From Antedon bifida (taxonomy: Eukaryota; Echinodermata; Crinoidea; Comatulida; Antedonidae): DNA of 64,000 nt. The notes beneath the pieces are model-generated. The model saw only the letters and a list, made by a program, of their open reading frames with translations, ran no database searches and was not told the DNA's origin. Where the stretch lies: assembly GCA_963402885.1 (NCBI GenBank), contig OY727103.1:3503501-3567500 (forward strand), given 5' to 3'. Every line of letters begins with the position of its first letter. The first letter of the stretch is position 1. Made by a program: the position numbers and the translations under genes. Below are positions 41,101-56,100 of the stretch, piece by piece.

Positions 41101-44100
41101 ACCGCAACATCATAGAAGGGCTACAGGTAAGTAGTCTGAACAGCAGCTATATAGTTTTTGCAGTAACGGTTATCATCATCATCGTGTGTTTTTTTGTCAA
41201 ATGAAGTTTGTAAAGCTCTGTCTGCAATATCAAACTTTGTGTGACAAAAAAACTTGATTTGCCCATATATGGAGATGATTATGTCATTTCACTACTATAT
41301 TTGGGCATATCACTACCATATTTGGGCATATCACTACCATATTTGATATTTATATACTCTTTTGTAGGATATTGTTTGTCTTTTGGAAGAACAATTACAC
41401 CCGCTGGTGCAAGCAGAATCGTCAGTCTTAGTAGATGTCCTTCATCGACCAGAGCTCCTCTTTCCCACTCACTCGGAAGCACGACAACGCTGCGAAAGTG
41501 GCGGCTTCATCTCGAAGTAAGACTTAAATGTCTTCGCATTTGCTTTCAAATAATCATGTTGTTTAGTATTAGTTCTACTGCATGTCACTAAAAGTTCTAT
41601 TAAATTGTTCTATTGCTTGTGTAAACATTGTGAAAAGGCAAGGCTGGTGACTGTTTAAGCAGCGTTGTACTCCACAGTCAAAATTGAGCACTGCCATTTT
41701 GACTGGCTTAGCCTCCTGCCATTCAATATTGATTGAAGATGGAAATAGCGGGTTAATTGAATTGTATTTGTTGAATAATAATTTATTTTATTTCATTTTT
41801 TGTTTATCATCGATAGGTTAATCAAGCACACAGAGAAACTACAAGAGGAGAAGGAACGACACCTATGCATCAAAGTACTACAAACACTTCGGGAAATGAT
41901 GTCCAGAGATATCGAATACAAAGAAAAGGTCAGTACAAATATGAATATTCATGATCAGGTCATGAATATTCAATTTTTAGAAAATGTCTATAAAATGGTG
42001 CTGCTAAATTTAAAATGTAAGAAATTCTATTGTTTTTTTATTCAATTTTACATTGCAAAACATACATACTATGAAACAATGAAATGATATGAATATATAG
42101 AAGTCACCAGTGGTGTAATGGTATGGACAAATATCAAACAAGAATCTGTGTTCAAGTCTTGGTCTCTCACAAGTGTATACAATGCTTAGAATACTCACTC
42201 AGTATGACCACAGTGAATACATGATAGTTTTAACAATATATGATATTAATATATTAATGAAATGTTCTGCTATTGTTAAAACTACTACAGCTATTTAAGT
42301 GATGTGAACATTTTTAGGATTACCCATAATGCATGGCAACAAAATGCTTATAATATTAATATAACATTTTATTAAAGCATGTTAACAAATGCATGTTGCG
42401 TAAAATGTAGAATATTTAGTTGTTTGATCAATAACTAAAGCTCTGTCTACACTATAACTAATTAGTTCGACAAAAAAGTGTGATGTACCCAAATATGGTA
42501 GTGAAATGCCCAATGGTGTCATCATGTCCATATATAGGCACTTCACATTTTTGTGTGGACAGAGCTTAAGTTTAGTATGACAATAAATGTTGAATATCGA
42601 ATGGTTTACAGTTTGATGCTTAACTTTAGTATCGTAAAAAGCAAAATATGTTTGTATTCTTGAAACTGAACATGTTAAGGCTTCAGATTTTTACCAAAAA
42701 TTTTATTTTCTCTCTACTCTAACCTAAAGGACGAGGATGATGAGTTTGGCATGGCAAGGCATCGTCAGATGCCTGTAAGCCTTATGAGGGTAAGATAACT
42801 TCACCTGGTCATAGCTTGGTGTGTGGCTAATGGGCGATAGCTTGTAAAACCATTTGTGGTATAAATCTTGGGTTAGATTGTGGTATGACCATTTGGTGTT
42901 GGTTTGTGGTACCAGCTTAATACCAGTAAATTGTGGTATGACCATGTCTATTTTATAGGTCGATTGAATGACCAATTGGTGGTGGCTTGTGGTCTCGCCT
43001 TAATACCAGTAAATTGTGGTATGATTATTGGTGTTCTGGTATTTCACCTCTAGACCAGATGGGGTTGGCGTGGGCCTTTTATCATCTGATTACACAATGT
43101 GAATTTTAAATGGGGTAATGCCATTATATGAAGAATTATACTAATGAAATGAATGCTAATATGCTTGGTCATTTTTGTATTAAATTAAAGTTTTTCCAAT
43201 ATTTATACTTGAGTTTTTAACATAAATTATAATCATTTTTTTTATTCATATTTCTCCATGACATCATGTATTCATGGCAAACTAAAACCAACATTATGGA
43301 AGTTGCAGTCCTTTATATTAATAAACATACATTTTATTCATATTTTCTGTCATTTTTACATATTTTTTATAATAATATATTTGCATGCATTCACAGACTG
43401 ACATAAACACACAATTTATGAGTAAAAACCAGCAGGAGGATGCCTTGCGGGTAGGTTATTTATAGATGTAATCATTTGTGTGAAATTTACCTTCATTATG
43501 ATAAACGTCGCTATTTTCACCAGCTTTATCAAAAGTAGTTTTAGTTTTTATTGATTCTTTATCTGTTGTACTGACTGAAATAGAAAAAGAATGTTATAGA
43601 ATGTAAATGTGTAATTACTTTATGTACTGTAGTAGTAGTTGTAATTCTTCCCTTATCCATGTGTTGTTACTTTCCTATATGCAGATTGTGTCTCTGTTTC
43701 AATACCTTTGTGACATTGTAGGCATCTTGATATTATTTGCTTGTTGAAAATGTTTTTTTTTTTTTTTAATTTGTGTTCACTAAAAGTAAATTAGATGTAT
43801 ACAGGCAAGGCATTTGACCAATCACAAGCGACAGATCGTATAATGAAACGCCTGTGATTGGTCACATTATTTGCATTGTGTTTATATCTTATTGAAAGCC
43901 AAGCCTAAAAAAGTACTGTACTTATGTATATTGCAATTCTGTATCATGTTTCTGTCACTATTTAAAAGACCTTCCAAATAAAAGACCCCACCCAAAAAAG
44001 ACACCTCCCAAAAAAGACCCCACCCAAAAAAGACACCTCACAAAAGGAATATTAAAGTATTGGTTCATTTGGCTTCTTCAGAAGACAGTTGTGGATGAAG

Positions 44101-47100
44101 AGCCAAAACCTGCAGACATTCTATATCTTATTTTCTTTCGCAAGAAACACATGGTGTATCGCAAGCATAACTTTACTAGTGTTTATTTATCATGCAGACT
44201 TTTAAACAATGTTAATAGTTGTTTAGAAACAATGTCATGGTGGTCCTAAACATGGTTTGTGGAGGGATACAATATGAATATAATAATATATTGTTGGTTG
44301 GTTAAGGTTTATTGATGGTGTGTGTGTTTTTTGTCTGTGGTAAACTAGTTGAAACTGGGATTTAGCGACAAATTTGGAGACTAATCAATCTATATTTCGT
44401 ATTGAATTATTATTGGGTTTAGAAATGGTTGATTAAAAAATACTAATACATTTATCAAACATTCTTGATATACACAAACTGGTACATAAATATTTGTGTA
44501 AGTTTTTTTGTTAAATTAAATAATGTGTTTAGAATTTGATATGTTGAAAAAGTACATGTTATATAACTACCAATTGTATTACAAATGTATTACATTTGAT
44601 ATAATGTTTTTCATGTTATTGAAAAAAGCTCAGTATCATAGATACAGTAAAACCCCCTAAGAGGAACCCCCTGTAGAGGGGATACTTTGCTTGGTGTCAA
44701 AGGTGTCCTATTAATAGGAGTTCTACTGTATTTTTTCTATTCATCACTGCTTTTAGCTAAAACATTTATACACATTTGTACACACACTACACTTCATTTT
44801 TATTCTTTACACAATTATCACAACATTGAAAATTATTTTAATTTTATCATTAGAAAATATAAAATTATAAAAATAATTATCGGTTTCTGAATAGGGGGAA
44901 AAACTACGTCAGAGTTTGTTGTTCCGTTATTATGGAAAAGCACATCCCCGTTACCAAAAGGAAGGCTCCTCACGGAAGGACAGTAGTGGCACGCAGATGA
45001 AGCAAACTCAATTGAACACGAATCATGGTACGATGGTGTTGAGCCGTGCGGAGATGTCAATGTCCCAAGTCCAAAACCAATTAGACGAGCAAGGCGCGTC
45101 AGATTTGGTCATAGACTTGGTTATCAATAACTCTAGTACGAAAGTGTTTCAGGAAAGTGTTGAACTTGGTATTGCGCTTCTAGAAGGAGGGAATATTAAA
45201 ATACAGGTTAGTATGGTACACAGTATCATAGACAAATACCATGATACAGTTTAACATGTGTGTCACATGTGAATCCTATATCATGAAATTGTTTGATAGG
45301 CTAAATACAGAGTGACATGTGACAGTGTACCTATGATACGGGCATCACATGTTGTAGATGTTATTGAATATTAGTACCATCATGTCATACAGTAGAACTC
45401 CTAGGGATTAGTTTCCTATGAAACAAAGAAGAGGAAATATATGTGTTCTACTGTTGATATTATACTCTATATGTATACAGTATGAAACTCTCTCTCAATA
45501 CTGGACACCTGTGTCTGGTTTTGTGGAAAGTTTGGTATTTGAAATGTGTTTTTAATGGTAGAAATGAATTTGGGACTTTTTGGTCTTTAAGAAAAGTCTG
45601 GGATTGGGAAAGTTTCTGGTTTTTAGAGAGTCAGGTATTGGGAGAGTTGTCTGTATACCTTTTTTATGACATATATTATATTGTATACTCTTGTCCATGT
45701 TTTGTTTTTTAGCAATCAATATTCAACCGCTTAACACGTGATAATGATTCGGACAAGTTCTACAAAGTGTTTTACGAGAAAATGCGTGAAGCGCAAACAG
45801 AGATTAAAGCAACGGGAACAGTTAATACGGGAGAAGGTATTGCAACGAAGGGCGCAGATTCTGATGGGAATACAAAGGATATTTCGTCAGGACGGTTAAA
45901 GAAATGTAAGAATTTTAAGTAACCAAAATTATATATTCTTTAAAGAACATTGTCATGAGCATATTAGCAAATGTAATTTAATATTGTGTATTTTTATTTG
46001 TTTTAGCTCGCATTCCAAATGGTGGTATCAGCGAAGAATTAAAAGAGCAGTTGGCTGATGCAGCTCTCCATACCAGCAAAGCCTTTGACGCAGTCCGTAA
46101 GGGTCGAGATGATGAAGGTGGGGGTGGAGGGGGTACAGCTATCGACATGGTTGAAAAAGGCAAAGATGAAGACCGCGACATGAGCCCAGAGATCAAGATA
46201 ATGCAGCCTATACTGCGCTTCCTACAACTGTTGTGTGAAAACCATAATAGAGATTTACAAGTAAGACTGGAAGAGCATTTTCAAGAACTGCAGTTACTTT
46301 ACTATTCGATCTTTAATCTGATTATGCAAATTTTAGCAAGTTTTTTGTGTAATTGTAAACTATAACATTGGAAAAAAATAATCTCATTTTGTTGCTGTAA
46401 AAATGTAATTACTGCAGTAACTGCAGTAAAATAATTTGATCTGAAGCTGTAAATGTAGTATTTTGGTTTGCAGTATAACTATGAAAACAACAGTACTACA
46501 GTTGAACCCCTATCCTACACCGTATGGACCAAAGAAAATGTCCATTGAATATGTGCGTCCCAAAGGTGGGATTCTACTTTACTATAATATGCCGTAGTTT
46601 CCATAACTACTCAAAATGTACATAAACTATAAGGATGGTTTTTGGTGGTTCTAAAGCCGATTTTCCACTAGGCGAAGTTGTTCGCGCGAATCCAACGTTT
46701 CGAAGAGAAAAAATCGTGAATAGCTATGACGTTCATGTTCCTCACGTGGTTGTTGAGCATTTCGTTTCGCATGAGTGCTCATGAAAGCGTCATAGCTCAT
46801 TTCCTGAGCTCTGATTGGTTGCGCAATATTTCACTTTGCAAAAAGTAGAAACAATTCGAACTAGTAAATTTCGCTGAAGCGAAAAAATCAAAGGAACTAG
46901 AATTCGTCGAAGAAGGGAGTATGACAGACAGAAACTCGAATGCGCATAGCATGGCGCTTTCGATTCGTGCGAACAAATTCGCATAGTGGAAAATCGGCTT
47001 AAGAACTGATGTTTGTTATGTCTGTTTTTCATGTCAGAAAATACTGTAGTTCAGTGTAATTGTTTAGTTTAGTTTTTCTAGAAGAAAAACCATTGCAATG

Positions 47101-50100
47101 AAGCAAGTCCTGTGTTTGACGTGATTGATTACTTTTTATTTGTTTCTCTTTGTCCAGAATTATCTACGCAATCAGTCCAACAAGAACAACTACAACCTTG
47201 TGTGTGAAACACTGCAGTTTCTTGACTGTATCTGTGGTAGCACCACCGGTGGTTTAGGGCTTCTGGGATTGTACATAAACGAACACAATGTCGCCCTCAT
47301 TAACCAAACATTGGAAAGTCTCACAGAATATTGTCAAGGCCCTTGTCATGAAAATCAGGTAATAATGATTAGTACACTGGTAGAACCTTGTAAATACATA
47401 GATGTTACACATACAACAATTGTCATCTCCAAATCCTTTGTGTTGAGCTGCAACCAAAAGGCACTAATTCCTCTATCCACAACTACAGAGACTAAAGCGT
47501 GGTTCCCACTATCGACGCAACGCAAGGACGTAACGCAACGCAAGTGAATTGACCAATCACAAGCGATGGCTTATTCGCTTTTGATTGCTAACTGTCTATA
47601 ACTTTGCTTGTCATTGGTTAAAACGCTTGCGTTGCGTTTACGTCCTTGCGTTACGTTCTAGTGGGAACCAAGTTTAAGATAGACCAGTACACCATTGTAA
47701 ACCCCTACTCTTCCAAAAGTTAGACTGTGTTCTTAAAAACTAGCTATTCATTTTAATCCATGAGAAGACCTGTTGTACCGTTAGAACTATGGTCAAGAAG
47801 AGACTTGAACATGTGCCTATTTGATGGCTGGGATTTGTGCCACCCCAGCCATAACTGCTTGGCAACTATTTTTAACTCCGGATGCCATTGTGCAATATCT
47901 TTATTTTATTGCATATGAATTGTAAATCATGTTTTGTTTTCCCAGAATGCAATAGCAATGCACGAATCAAACGGTATTGATATTATTATCGCGTTGATTC
48001 TGAACGACATCATTCCACTGAGTAGACATAGAATGGATCTTGTAATGCAGCTGAAAGTAAGTTACACGCTTAGCCCGTTGAGCACAAATAATTGACCGTG
48101 CATTATGTTATAAGTAAACTAAACAGTAATGCAACAGAAAGCACAAATATTTAAGAATTGTACCTTATGTTATTATATATAATTTTATTTTTATAGAACA
48201 ATGCATCAAAACTGTTACTAGCAATAATGGAGAGTAGACACGATAGTGAAAACGCTGAAAGAATCTTGTACAACATGACGCCAAAACAACTGGTAAAAAT
48301 TTGTAAAATTTTAGTTAAATATGTTTAAATATATCCTGAAATTGTGTTTTTTTTTTTTAGAAATGTGTTGACCTATGACCTTTGTATCCTGCAGGTGGAT
48401 GTGATAAAACAAGTGTATCAGCAAGAGCTCCAGCAGAACACAGAGGTAGATGAAGATGGCATCCGGTTAGCACCAGTAGAAGAGGGAACTTCACCCAGAA
48501 GAGTTGGACATAATATCTATATTCTAGCACATCAAGTATGACACATCTTGCATTTGTCCACTGGATGAGGCTATCCGCTTTAGTTAAACATTTTGTATAG
48601 GGCATAGTGGACCATGTTTGTAAATAATATTTGCTATCGGTATGGTGACTATACAACCAACATTGGATGGTTGTGTATTTTATTCTTCTGTATTGGCAAG
48701 GTCGACTGTTTAATCTTTTATGTACAGGGAACTAGGTACAGTAAAACACATGGACAACCGTACAGATAGAAAATCCATGCACAGTTGACCATGCTGAAAT
48801 GCACTTCTTTTTTTAAATAACCTTTTTGTAACCTACCGGTGATTTTTAAAAGTTAATTAATTAAATAGACAAACAAAGATTGATAAATAAAATAAAAATT
48901 GTAGATAGATAAATGAAATGCAAATTTAATTTTCTAGCTTTCTCAACATAACAAAGAACTTGGACAACTACTTAAACCAACCAATCTTGATGATCACAAA
49001 GCTCTCAAATATTATGCAGAAAACACCGCGCAAATTGAACTTGTTCGCAAGGACAGAACCATGGAGCGTATCGTTTTCCCTGTGCCGCCACTTTGCGAGT
49101 ACTTAACTCGCGAGACGAGGGAGAATCTATATTACTCAGCGGAGCGTGACGAGCAGGGGAGTAAAGTTTCCGACTTTTTTGAACGATCGGAAGACATGTT
49201 AATGGAGATGAAATGGCAAAAGAAACTGAGAAGTAATTAGTTTTTTATTACGTTTAACTGTAAATTATGCGTGCATGGTTAGTTGGCAAACCTAATGAAT
49301 GTAATATTTTATCATTGGTGCCTCTCTGATAATGAGGAAAGTTGAAAGAATTATTATGGCATTGTCATTATCTTTGTAATAATTCAATGCATTCCCTGTA
49401 GTCTGTCAAGTTCTGCATCACTGCTTTTCAATCTAACTACTTACCCATTGTATAATACGTAAAAACACAATACATTGTGAATGTAAAAATAAATTATTAC
49501 ATAGCGAAATATGCAAGACATTTGGATCATCCGAACTGCAACTGGTCAAATTACTTGCGTTGCACTTGTCCAAGCTGTAACTGAAGCTCTGTCCACACTA
49601 TCGAACTATTTTGGAAAAAAAAGTGTGATGTGCCCAAATATGGTAGTGGTGTGACATCATCATGTCTATATATGAGCACATCCCATTTGTTTTAGTGTAA
49701 ACAGCTTAATTCATGATTAATAAAGCCCTGTCTACACTATCAAACTTGATGTAACAAAAAATGTGATGTGCCCATATATGGGCATTGTATTGTTAGTAAC
49801 ATATTTGGCAATAACACTACCATATTTAGGTACATCACACTATTTTGTGAAACAAATTTTATAGTGTAGACAGAGCTTTATACACAAATAGTTTGGCATC
49901 ATGCATCAATGCCTGTAACACTTTGTCATAAGGGAATACATTCAATTAAGAGTTCCAATATATCTTTTACCATCTTGATATTAATAATTTTCCAGCTTGT
50001 TAAGAATAGCAGTCTGCTTTATACATTATGTAAAGTCATCCTTTGATTGGTTTTAGTTGAAGGAATTCAATTTCAATCATTTCCATATTAACGTTATGTT

Positions 50101-53100
50101 GTGCACAACTCGTGTAAATCTTGTGGATTTGCAATCTCTCAAACACTAATACATTCTTAAGTTACTTTTGATTCATGTATTTATGTCAAACCGTAGTTAA
50201 TACTGTCCACAATTCAGATATTAGTATTTTGTTGTCTGCAGCTGGTGTGTGAATCCAAACTGATTACTATTATCTTGTTCACTGTCTTTGTGGCTTTCTG
50301 ATGCTGTATATGTATTATATTTAAATCATACTTAATACTTTTTTTATTAACATTCCGTATCAATACAGTACATCTTTGTCTGGTTGTAGTCTGTGTATTA
50401 GTTTCTATGTCGGTTGCTATTTTGAATCATGCGTCCTACTTCTGTAAATCGGATATAATGTTTATTGTGTTTCAACTACAGGTTGACGAGTAATGAATTT
50501 TCTTGATGTTATCAAATGTACATGTAGAATACTTTTAAAACATTAGTTGATTTCAGTTTATTGCTGTTTAGTACATACTTTTAGTATATATACTATAAGT
50601 ATATTGAAAAGTGTGCTGTAACAGTGTAAGCTGGAGATGTTGCAGTGAGTTTGAATCTGTCTTCTACATTGTTAATAATAAAAAAAACTCAACAGTGATT
50701 TTCAGAACTAATATGTGTAAATGGTGTACTGCAAACTTTATTGCAAACATATTGTCCCGTGTTCATTTCACTAGAAAAGTGTTGTTATAACAGTGTATGT
50801 CCTGAGTAGGGGTAGGCCATTTAGTGTTATAACATATTTACTCATTGTCTCCTGAAGGAGGATTTGCAATGTATTCCAAAAATATTATTACAGCATGGCA
50901 CTGTATAGCCTAATGGTATCATGATAGGCCTGTGAAATCCCAACAATTGAGACTGTCAGTGTTAATGAAAATTATTATCACCATTAATTGAGCAGTGTGT
51001 CCATAAATGTCTAGCAGTAGATGTTTTATGCACTCTAGGAGTACACCTAAATTGAATAAATATTTGTTTACAGGTCGTTCACTCTTATACTGGACAAGTC
51101 GGCATATTTCACTATGGAAGAAGATTTCATTAAACCTTGCGGTGCTAATAAATTTACTTGTTGCGTTCTTCTATCCATTTGAAAAAGGAACTGGAGGTGA
51201 GAAAAAAAAAGAAAAAAAAGAATAATTGACAAAAGCAATTGCACACATAAAGACCTGTAGTAAGACTTTGTTTATATAGAGCATCTTGTGTATATGTGTA
51301 TATATTAGCTGGCCGGTTCTGTTTGGCTGTTTCTCCATTGAGATCCCGCACTGATATCGCATTGTCAGTTGTCAGTAATTTTTCTTTGGATCTGTATATT
51401 GGTGACAAAATGTACTATTTCTTGTTGGTTGTTTTGTAGGTATGCCTAAAATGAAATAATTTCAAATTGTAAAAAAAGTTACTTTATGAAATAAAATAAG
51501 GGGGTTTCAAACACTTTGTGTTCGTATAAGCAAGAAATCTGAATATATTTTAAGTTTTGATAGAGCTGTGAATATAAATATGTTTGAATGTGTTTATAAT
51601 ATTTTACAGAATTGGATCCTAAGCTATCTGGCTTAGTGTGGATTGCAATGTTTGTATCGTTACTCTCTGTGGTAATGCTACCAACTCCATCAGGCTATCG
51701 TATGCTAATTATATCCACTGTGTTCCGCATGATTTACTCGGTGGATATCTCATCAACGCTTGTTCTCCTCGGTTTAGTAAATGTAAGTTGTTGTTTGTAT
51801 TATTTTAAACCCATCTTGTGAACTGATTTCTTTAACTGGTGATGCACAAGAATAGGAGTTTTCAATCTCAAAACATTGTTATAGTACAAATAATGTGGTA
51901 AGATGTATTGGAGCTGTTGCTTGATAAACATGCTTGCCTTACATTAACAATCACAAGGTCAGGGGTTCAATTCTTACCTTGTGCCAGGTTTGTAAGTCAC
52001 AACTCTTTCAACTTCACTCCCTATGCCTCAATTAAGACTTAGTTTTTAAACATGATAAATTATAAAATCCTGTAATATGTGAGTTACTCACTGTTGGATG
52101 CGTATGAAATTAAAATAATAAGGCAGACGAAGAAATAATAATACAGAAGTGTTTAAAAATTGCAATGAGACATCTACTCGGTCCTTATCCGCCATTTTCT
52201 TGACAAATCGAGGAAGAAATTGTACTCAAAACTTATGTTTTAAGTTAGTTCGGCAACAAGATGAACGCATTTAAGAAGTTGTGAACTCATAAACACTGCC
52301 CTAAATAGTTGTGATGAACGCATGCACGTTTATACGCGTACTGCTGACTATCCCGCTCGACTAAGACAAGTTAAATAAAGATATTGTATATTCATAAAGT
52401 GTTTATTTTTTCATTTTATTCCTAGGAAACCATTTCCTTAGTATACATAATTTAGAAGTCCAATAGTCATTTAATACTAGCCTAGCTGTATTAGATTTCA
52501 CTGTATATAACATCCCAGCATCTATTTCAAAATGATGCAATAAATATGTGAGAAAACAAGCTCAATCTATATTAATATGTCAAGTATCTGTTCCTGGGAG
52601 ATTTCAGGCGATTTGTTACATTTACAAAGTAGTGCTTTGACCTCGTTCTGGGAAGTAGTGAGGTTTATTTACCTAAGGGTAGGCGAATTAATACCACGCT
52701 AATTAATACTGTGGCATTTTTCCAAGTTTATACCATAGACAAATGACTTATTTCTCCACGTATATAAAGATCAATTCCTAATTGTAACTGGACTGTGTTC
52801 CAAAAGAAAACTGTCCCAGGGTATTTCGGGAGTGAAGTTTTTTTGAAAGTTGACTGACATACTGTTATTCAAAAAACTGATGCTATACCAGCTAAGAGGT
52901 ACAGATACGTACTGTACAAATCAGAGTTCTTTCATTTGAAGATGGTAGTTATTTTAGAAGAATGTTTGTATGACTTACTTATTTATTCAACCTTATTTAA
53001 AGAGTGTATCTGAAATAGCTGCACTACAGCAGTACTGATGTGAAGAAGAAGTCCTCATTAAATGTTGAAATTGAAAGAAATGTTGAGGCATGGTAGCTTG

Positions 53101-56100
53101 GTGACATTATGCTTGCCTACCAATGTCAAAGTCATGGGATTCTTGAACTGTGAGAAAAGAATAAGTCATAACATAAATGACTAAAAGTTTAGAAATTCAA
53201 AATCTAGCTTCAGTCAAAATAATAGTGGAGCTGTACGTTTGTTAACATTTGTAAATAGTTTTGTAGTAAGTAAAGGCCTTGTGAAAAACACCAATCTGGT
53301 GATGCAAGTGTTGCATCCGTTTATAAATAAAGTTGTTGTTGTTGTTTGCTTTTTGATAGATATTAATTATATTCTAATTGTTTTTTATGTTACTTCAGGT
53401 TGTTATAAAGTGTATTTTTATAGTAAGTCTTCTCGGCAATAGGGGCCTAGGTAATCGTGGAATGCTGAGTGTATTCACGGACTCCAGTATCCTGTATCAT
53501 TTTCTGTTTTTAGCCTTCTGCTTTGGAGGAATTTGCTCAGAGGAATATATTTATAGTTTTTTGGTAAGTTTAATAATTTCCCTTTTGTTTTTTTCAAATA
53601 AAGACTTGACATTGATTAGAATAGCGATATCTGTACAATGTTGTAACCAGTAATCAATTAGGTGTTGTTATTTACTTTCGACAGCACCACTTAACCAGTT
53701 ACAGTAACTGTATGAGGTTGGCCTCCCCTTTATAGCGGAGTTTTTATCTAGTTTCGAGAGCACCAGTTACAATTAGACTCCTATATGTGGGATACGTGCA
53801 TTACCAGATTTCATACGTCAAATATGGTCCCTTGTACATTTGGAAGGAAAGTGTCGCCTTAATGGGAGTGTCCATTGAATAGGGGTGTCCCAAAGTAAGA
53901 TATATATGTACAGTGTTCCTGGATTCTGCTGCTAATCAAATGTAGGCTGTTTGTTCATACAAATTGCAAAAGTAAAAAGGCCTCGTAACAGGGTATTTGC
54001 TTTAACAACCTATATAACTCCATTTACACTTAATTGATGAAGACGGCTTAGTTTCTCATTTGAGTTAAGTGTTCGTTAAGTAACTGGAACATGCACATAA
54101 ATTTATATTTGTATGCTGCACACTATAAACTACATGTGGCTAAGTATGGCTATTAAAATCACTTTATTAAACATTGATCTACAAAAAAAGAGTGATATAA
54201 ATATATTGTCATTAAATTAATGGGTTGATTTATCCTATATATAGTATGAATAATGTATGTAATAAAGTGTCATTACTCTTTTGTAGGAAGAAATAGGTTA
54301 GGTTATATAACTATGAAATGATGGGTGTTGTGTAGTGTGTATGTATAATTTATTCATTAAAATGCTAATGTAGTATTTGAATTGTGTCAAATGTTAGTTT
54401 AGTTACAGATTTAGGTCTGGAACTACAGTTATACACAAAGTTATAAATTTGTAAAGCAGGAAGTGTATGTAGGTTGAAAATATAGTAAATTGTAGAAATC
54501 ACATAAAGATTATGCCTAAAAATAACAGGAAAAAAAATGCTGCTGTGGTTAGGACTATTGTCATGTAATATAACATTTGTTCCAATGTGTGTTATACCAT
54601 AAGAACACCATGACGCACCCCTTGGTAAAAAAAATTACTTACCTTTTGGTGACCCTGATGCACCAGTTTTGTAGAACAATGGTGCAGTATTACCATGTTG
54701 TTCATCATTTGGTGGGTGGTAAAGTGACGGAAATCGACACAACATTGTTTTGATGAGACGTACCAGTTAGGGTTTTTGATGCACCCTTGTGTCAATAATT
54801 ATTTGTAGATGACGCACCCCTCATGGGAGAGTTGTGTAGTGGGATAAACAATTGAAAAGTGCATACAAGCCACCATTAATAAGTATACATTGACATGCAC
54901 ATGCACATACGTCCACTGTCAACTACTGTATAAGAGTTGACATTTAGAGTGATTCTTAATACATAGATATAGGTAGATTATGAAGTGAAAAAACAGACAA
55001 GTCGTGGCTAAAAATAGAATCATTTATCAGAAAAATATGTTGTTGTTTGCTAGAGGTCAGGCGTTTTAATGTGCACTTTTGTCAGGAATAAAGGCACATA
55101 ATAATGTAATCAATCATGAAATTTAATGCCATATCTACATAGCTTAATTTTATGACATTACGCTTGGATAGTCTTCATATCATAATCCTAATAAATGCCA
55201 TTACTTTGGTTTAAAGGTCGGTGTAAGAATATCCTTGTAGTCATCTTGGTAGAAAATAAAGTTAGATTTGTTATAGCCATACTTTCTGTATTCTACTTGC
55301 CCAGTGGGCTACTGGTTTTTGAACAATCAGTGAACATTGAAAATTTACTGATATTGATAAGAATAGTGTCTAGGCTGACATCATACTTCTCTAGCACACC
55401 ACAATAGTTTGTATTAGGCAGAGTCTTGTAAGAAATTGACCTGTTGATGAAATCACCACAATATTTGATTCGTTCGTATCAGGTACATCATAACAATAAA
55501 TAACAGGTTAGCTCTGCCATCTGGCACACAAGTCTGATTCTTTATATAGCATTATATTGGTTTGAAATCTTCTGAAACCTATACATTTGTTTAGCTCCTA
55601 GATGTAGTGCGGCAAGAGGAGACGCTGCTAAACGTTATCAGATCGGTCACTCGGAACGGTCGGTCCATCATTCTGACCGGCGTACTTGCGTTAATTCTGG
55701 TGTACCTCTTTTCCATCGTGGGATTTCTATTTTTTCAGGATGATTTCCCAGTGGAGCCGATTGAACGAGGTAAGTAGGAAATTGATTTGAATGAATGAAT
55801 TATTTATTTGTATTGATTCAAAGATGTATATCAGAGGTACGTGGCGAAACTTTGATCCCATTAGGACGCAATGTGAAGACATAAGCAGAACTCAATCAAG
55901 TCGACGAATGACAAGCGTCAGTACGGTTAATCCATCACTTGTGATTGGTCAACTTGATTGCGTTGCTCTTACTTACGTCCTAGTGGGAACCAAGTGTTTG
56001 TAATACAAATTCATTTGCTGTTTCATGTAATTTGTAATTGCTGACACAAAATTTTCAAAAGTAATATTTATTTGTTATTAACATTTTAAACTTTAAATAT

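Larger units (their letters stand above)
49233..51073. other. ITPR intron 48 (1.8 kb)
   Basis: Contains a CCAAT-arm fragment (about 49540-49580: aactggtcaaattacttgcg), the MITE pair l/m, and AT-rich sequence from 49900 to 51070 in which I see no structure. Confidence 0.6.

Noticed and set aside
48350-48394. Strong poly-T acceptor ending at 48360 before exon 47
   Set aside because: Using it would place an in-frame TGA before the conserved VDVIKQVY block; the acceptor at 48394 is the right one.
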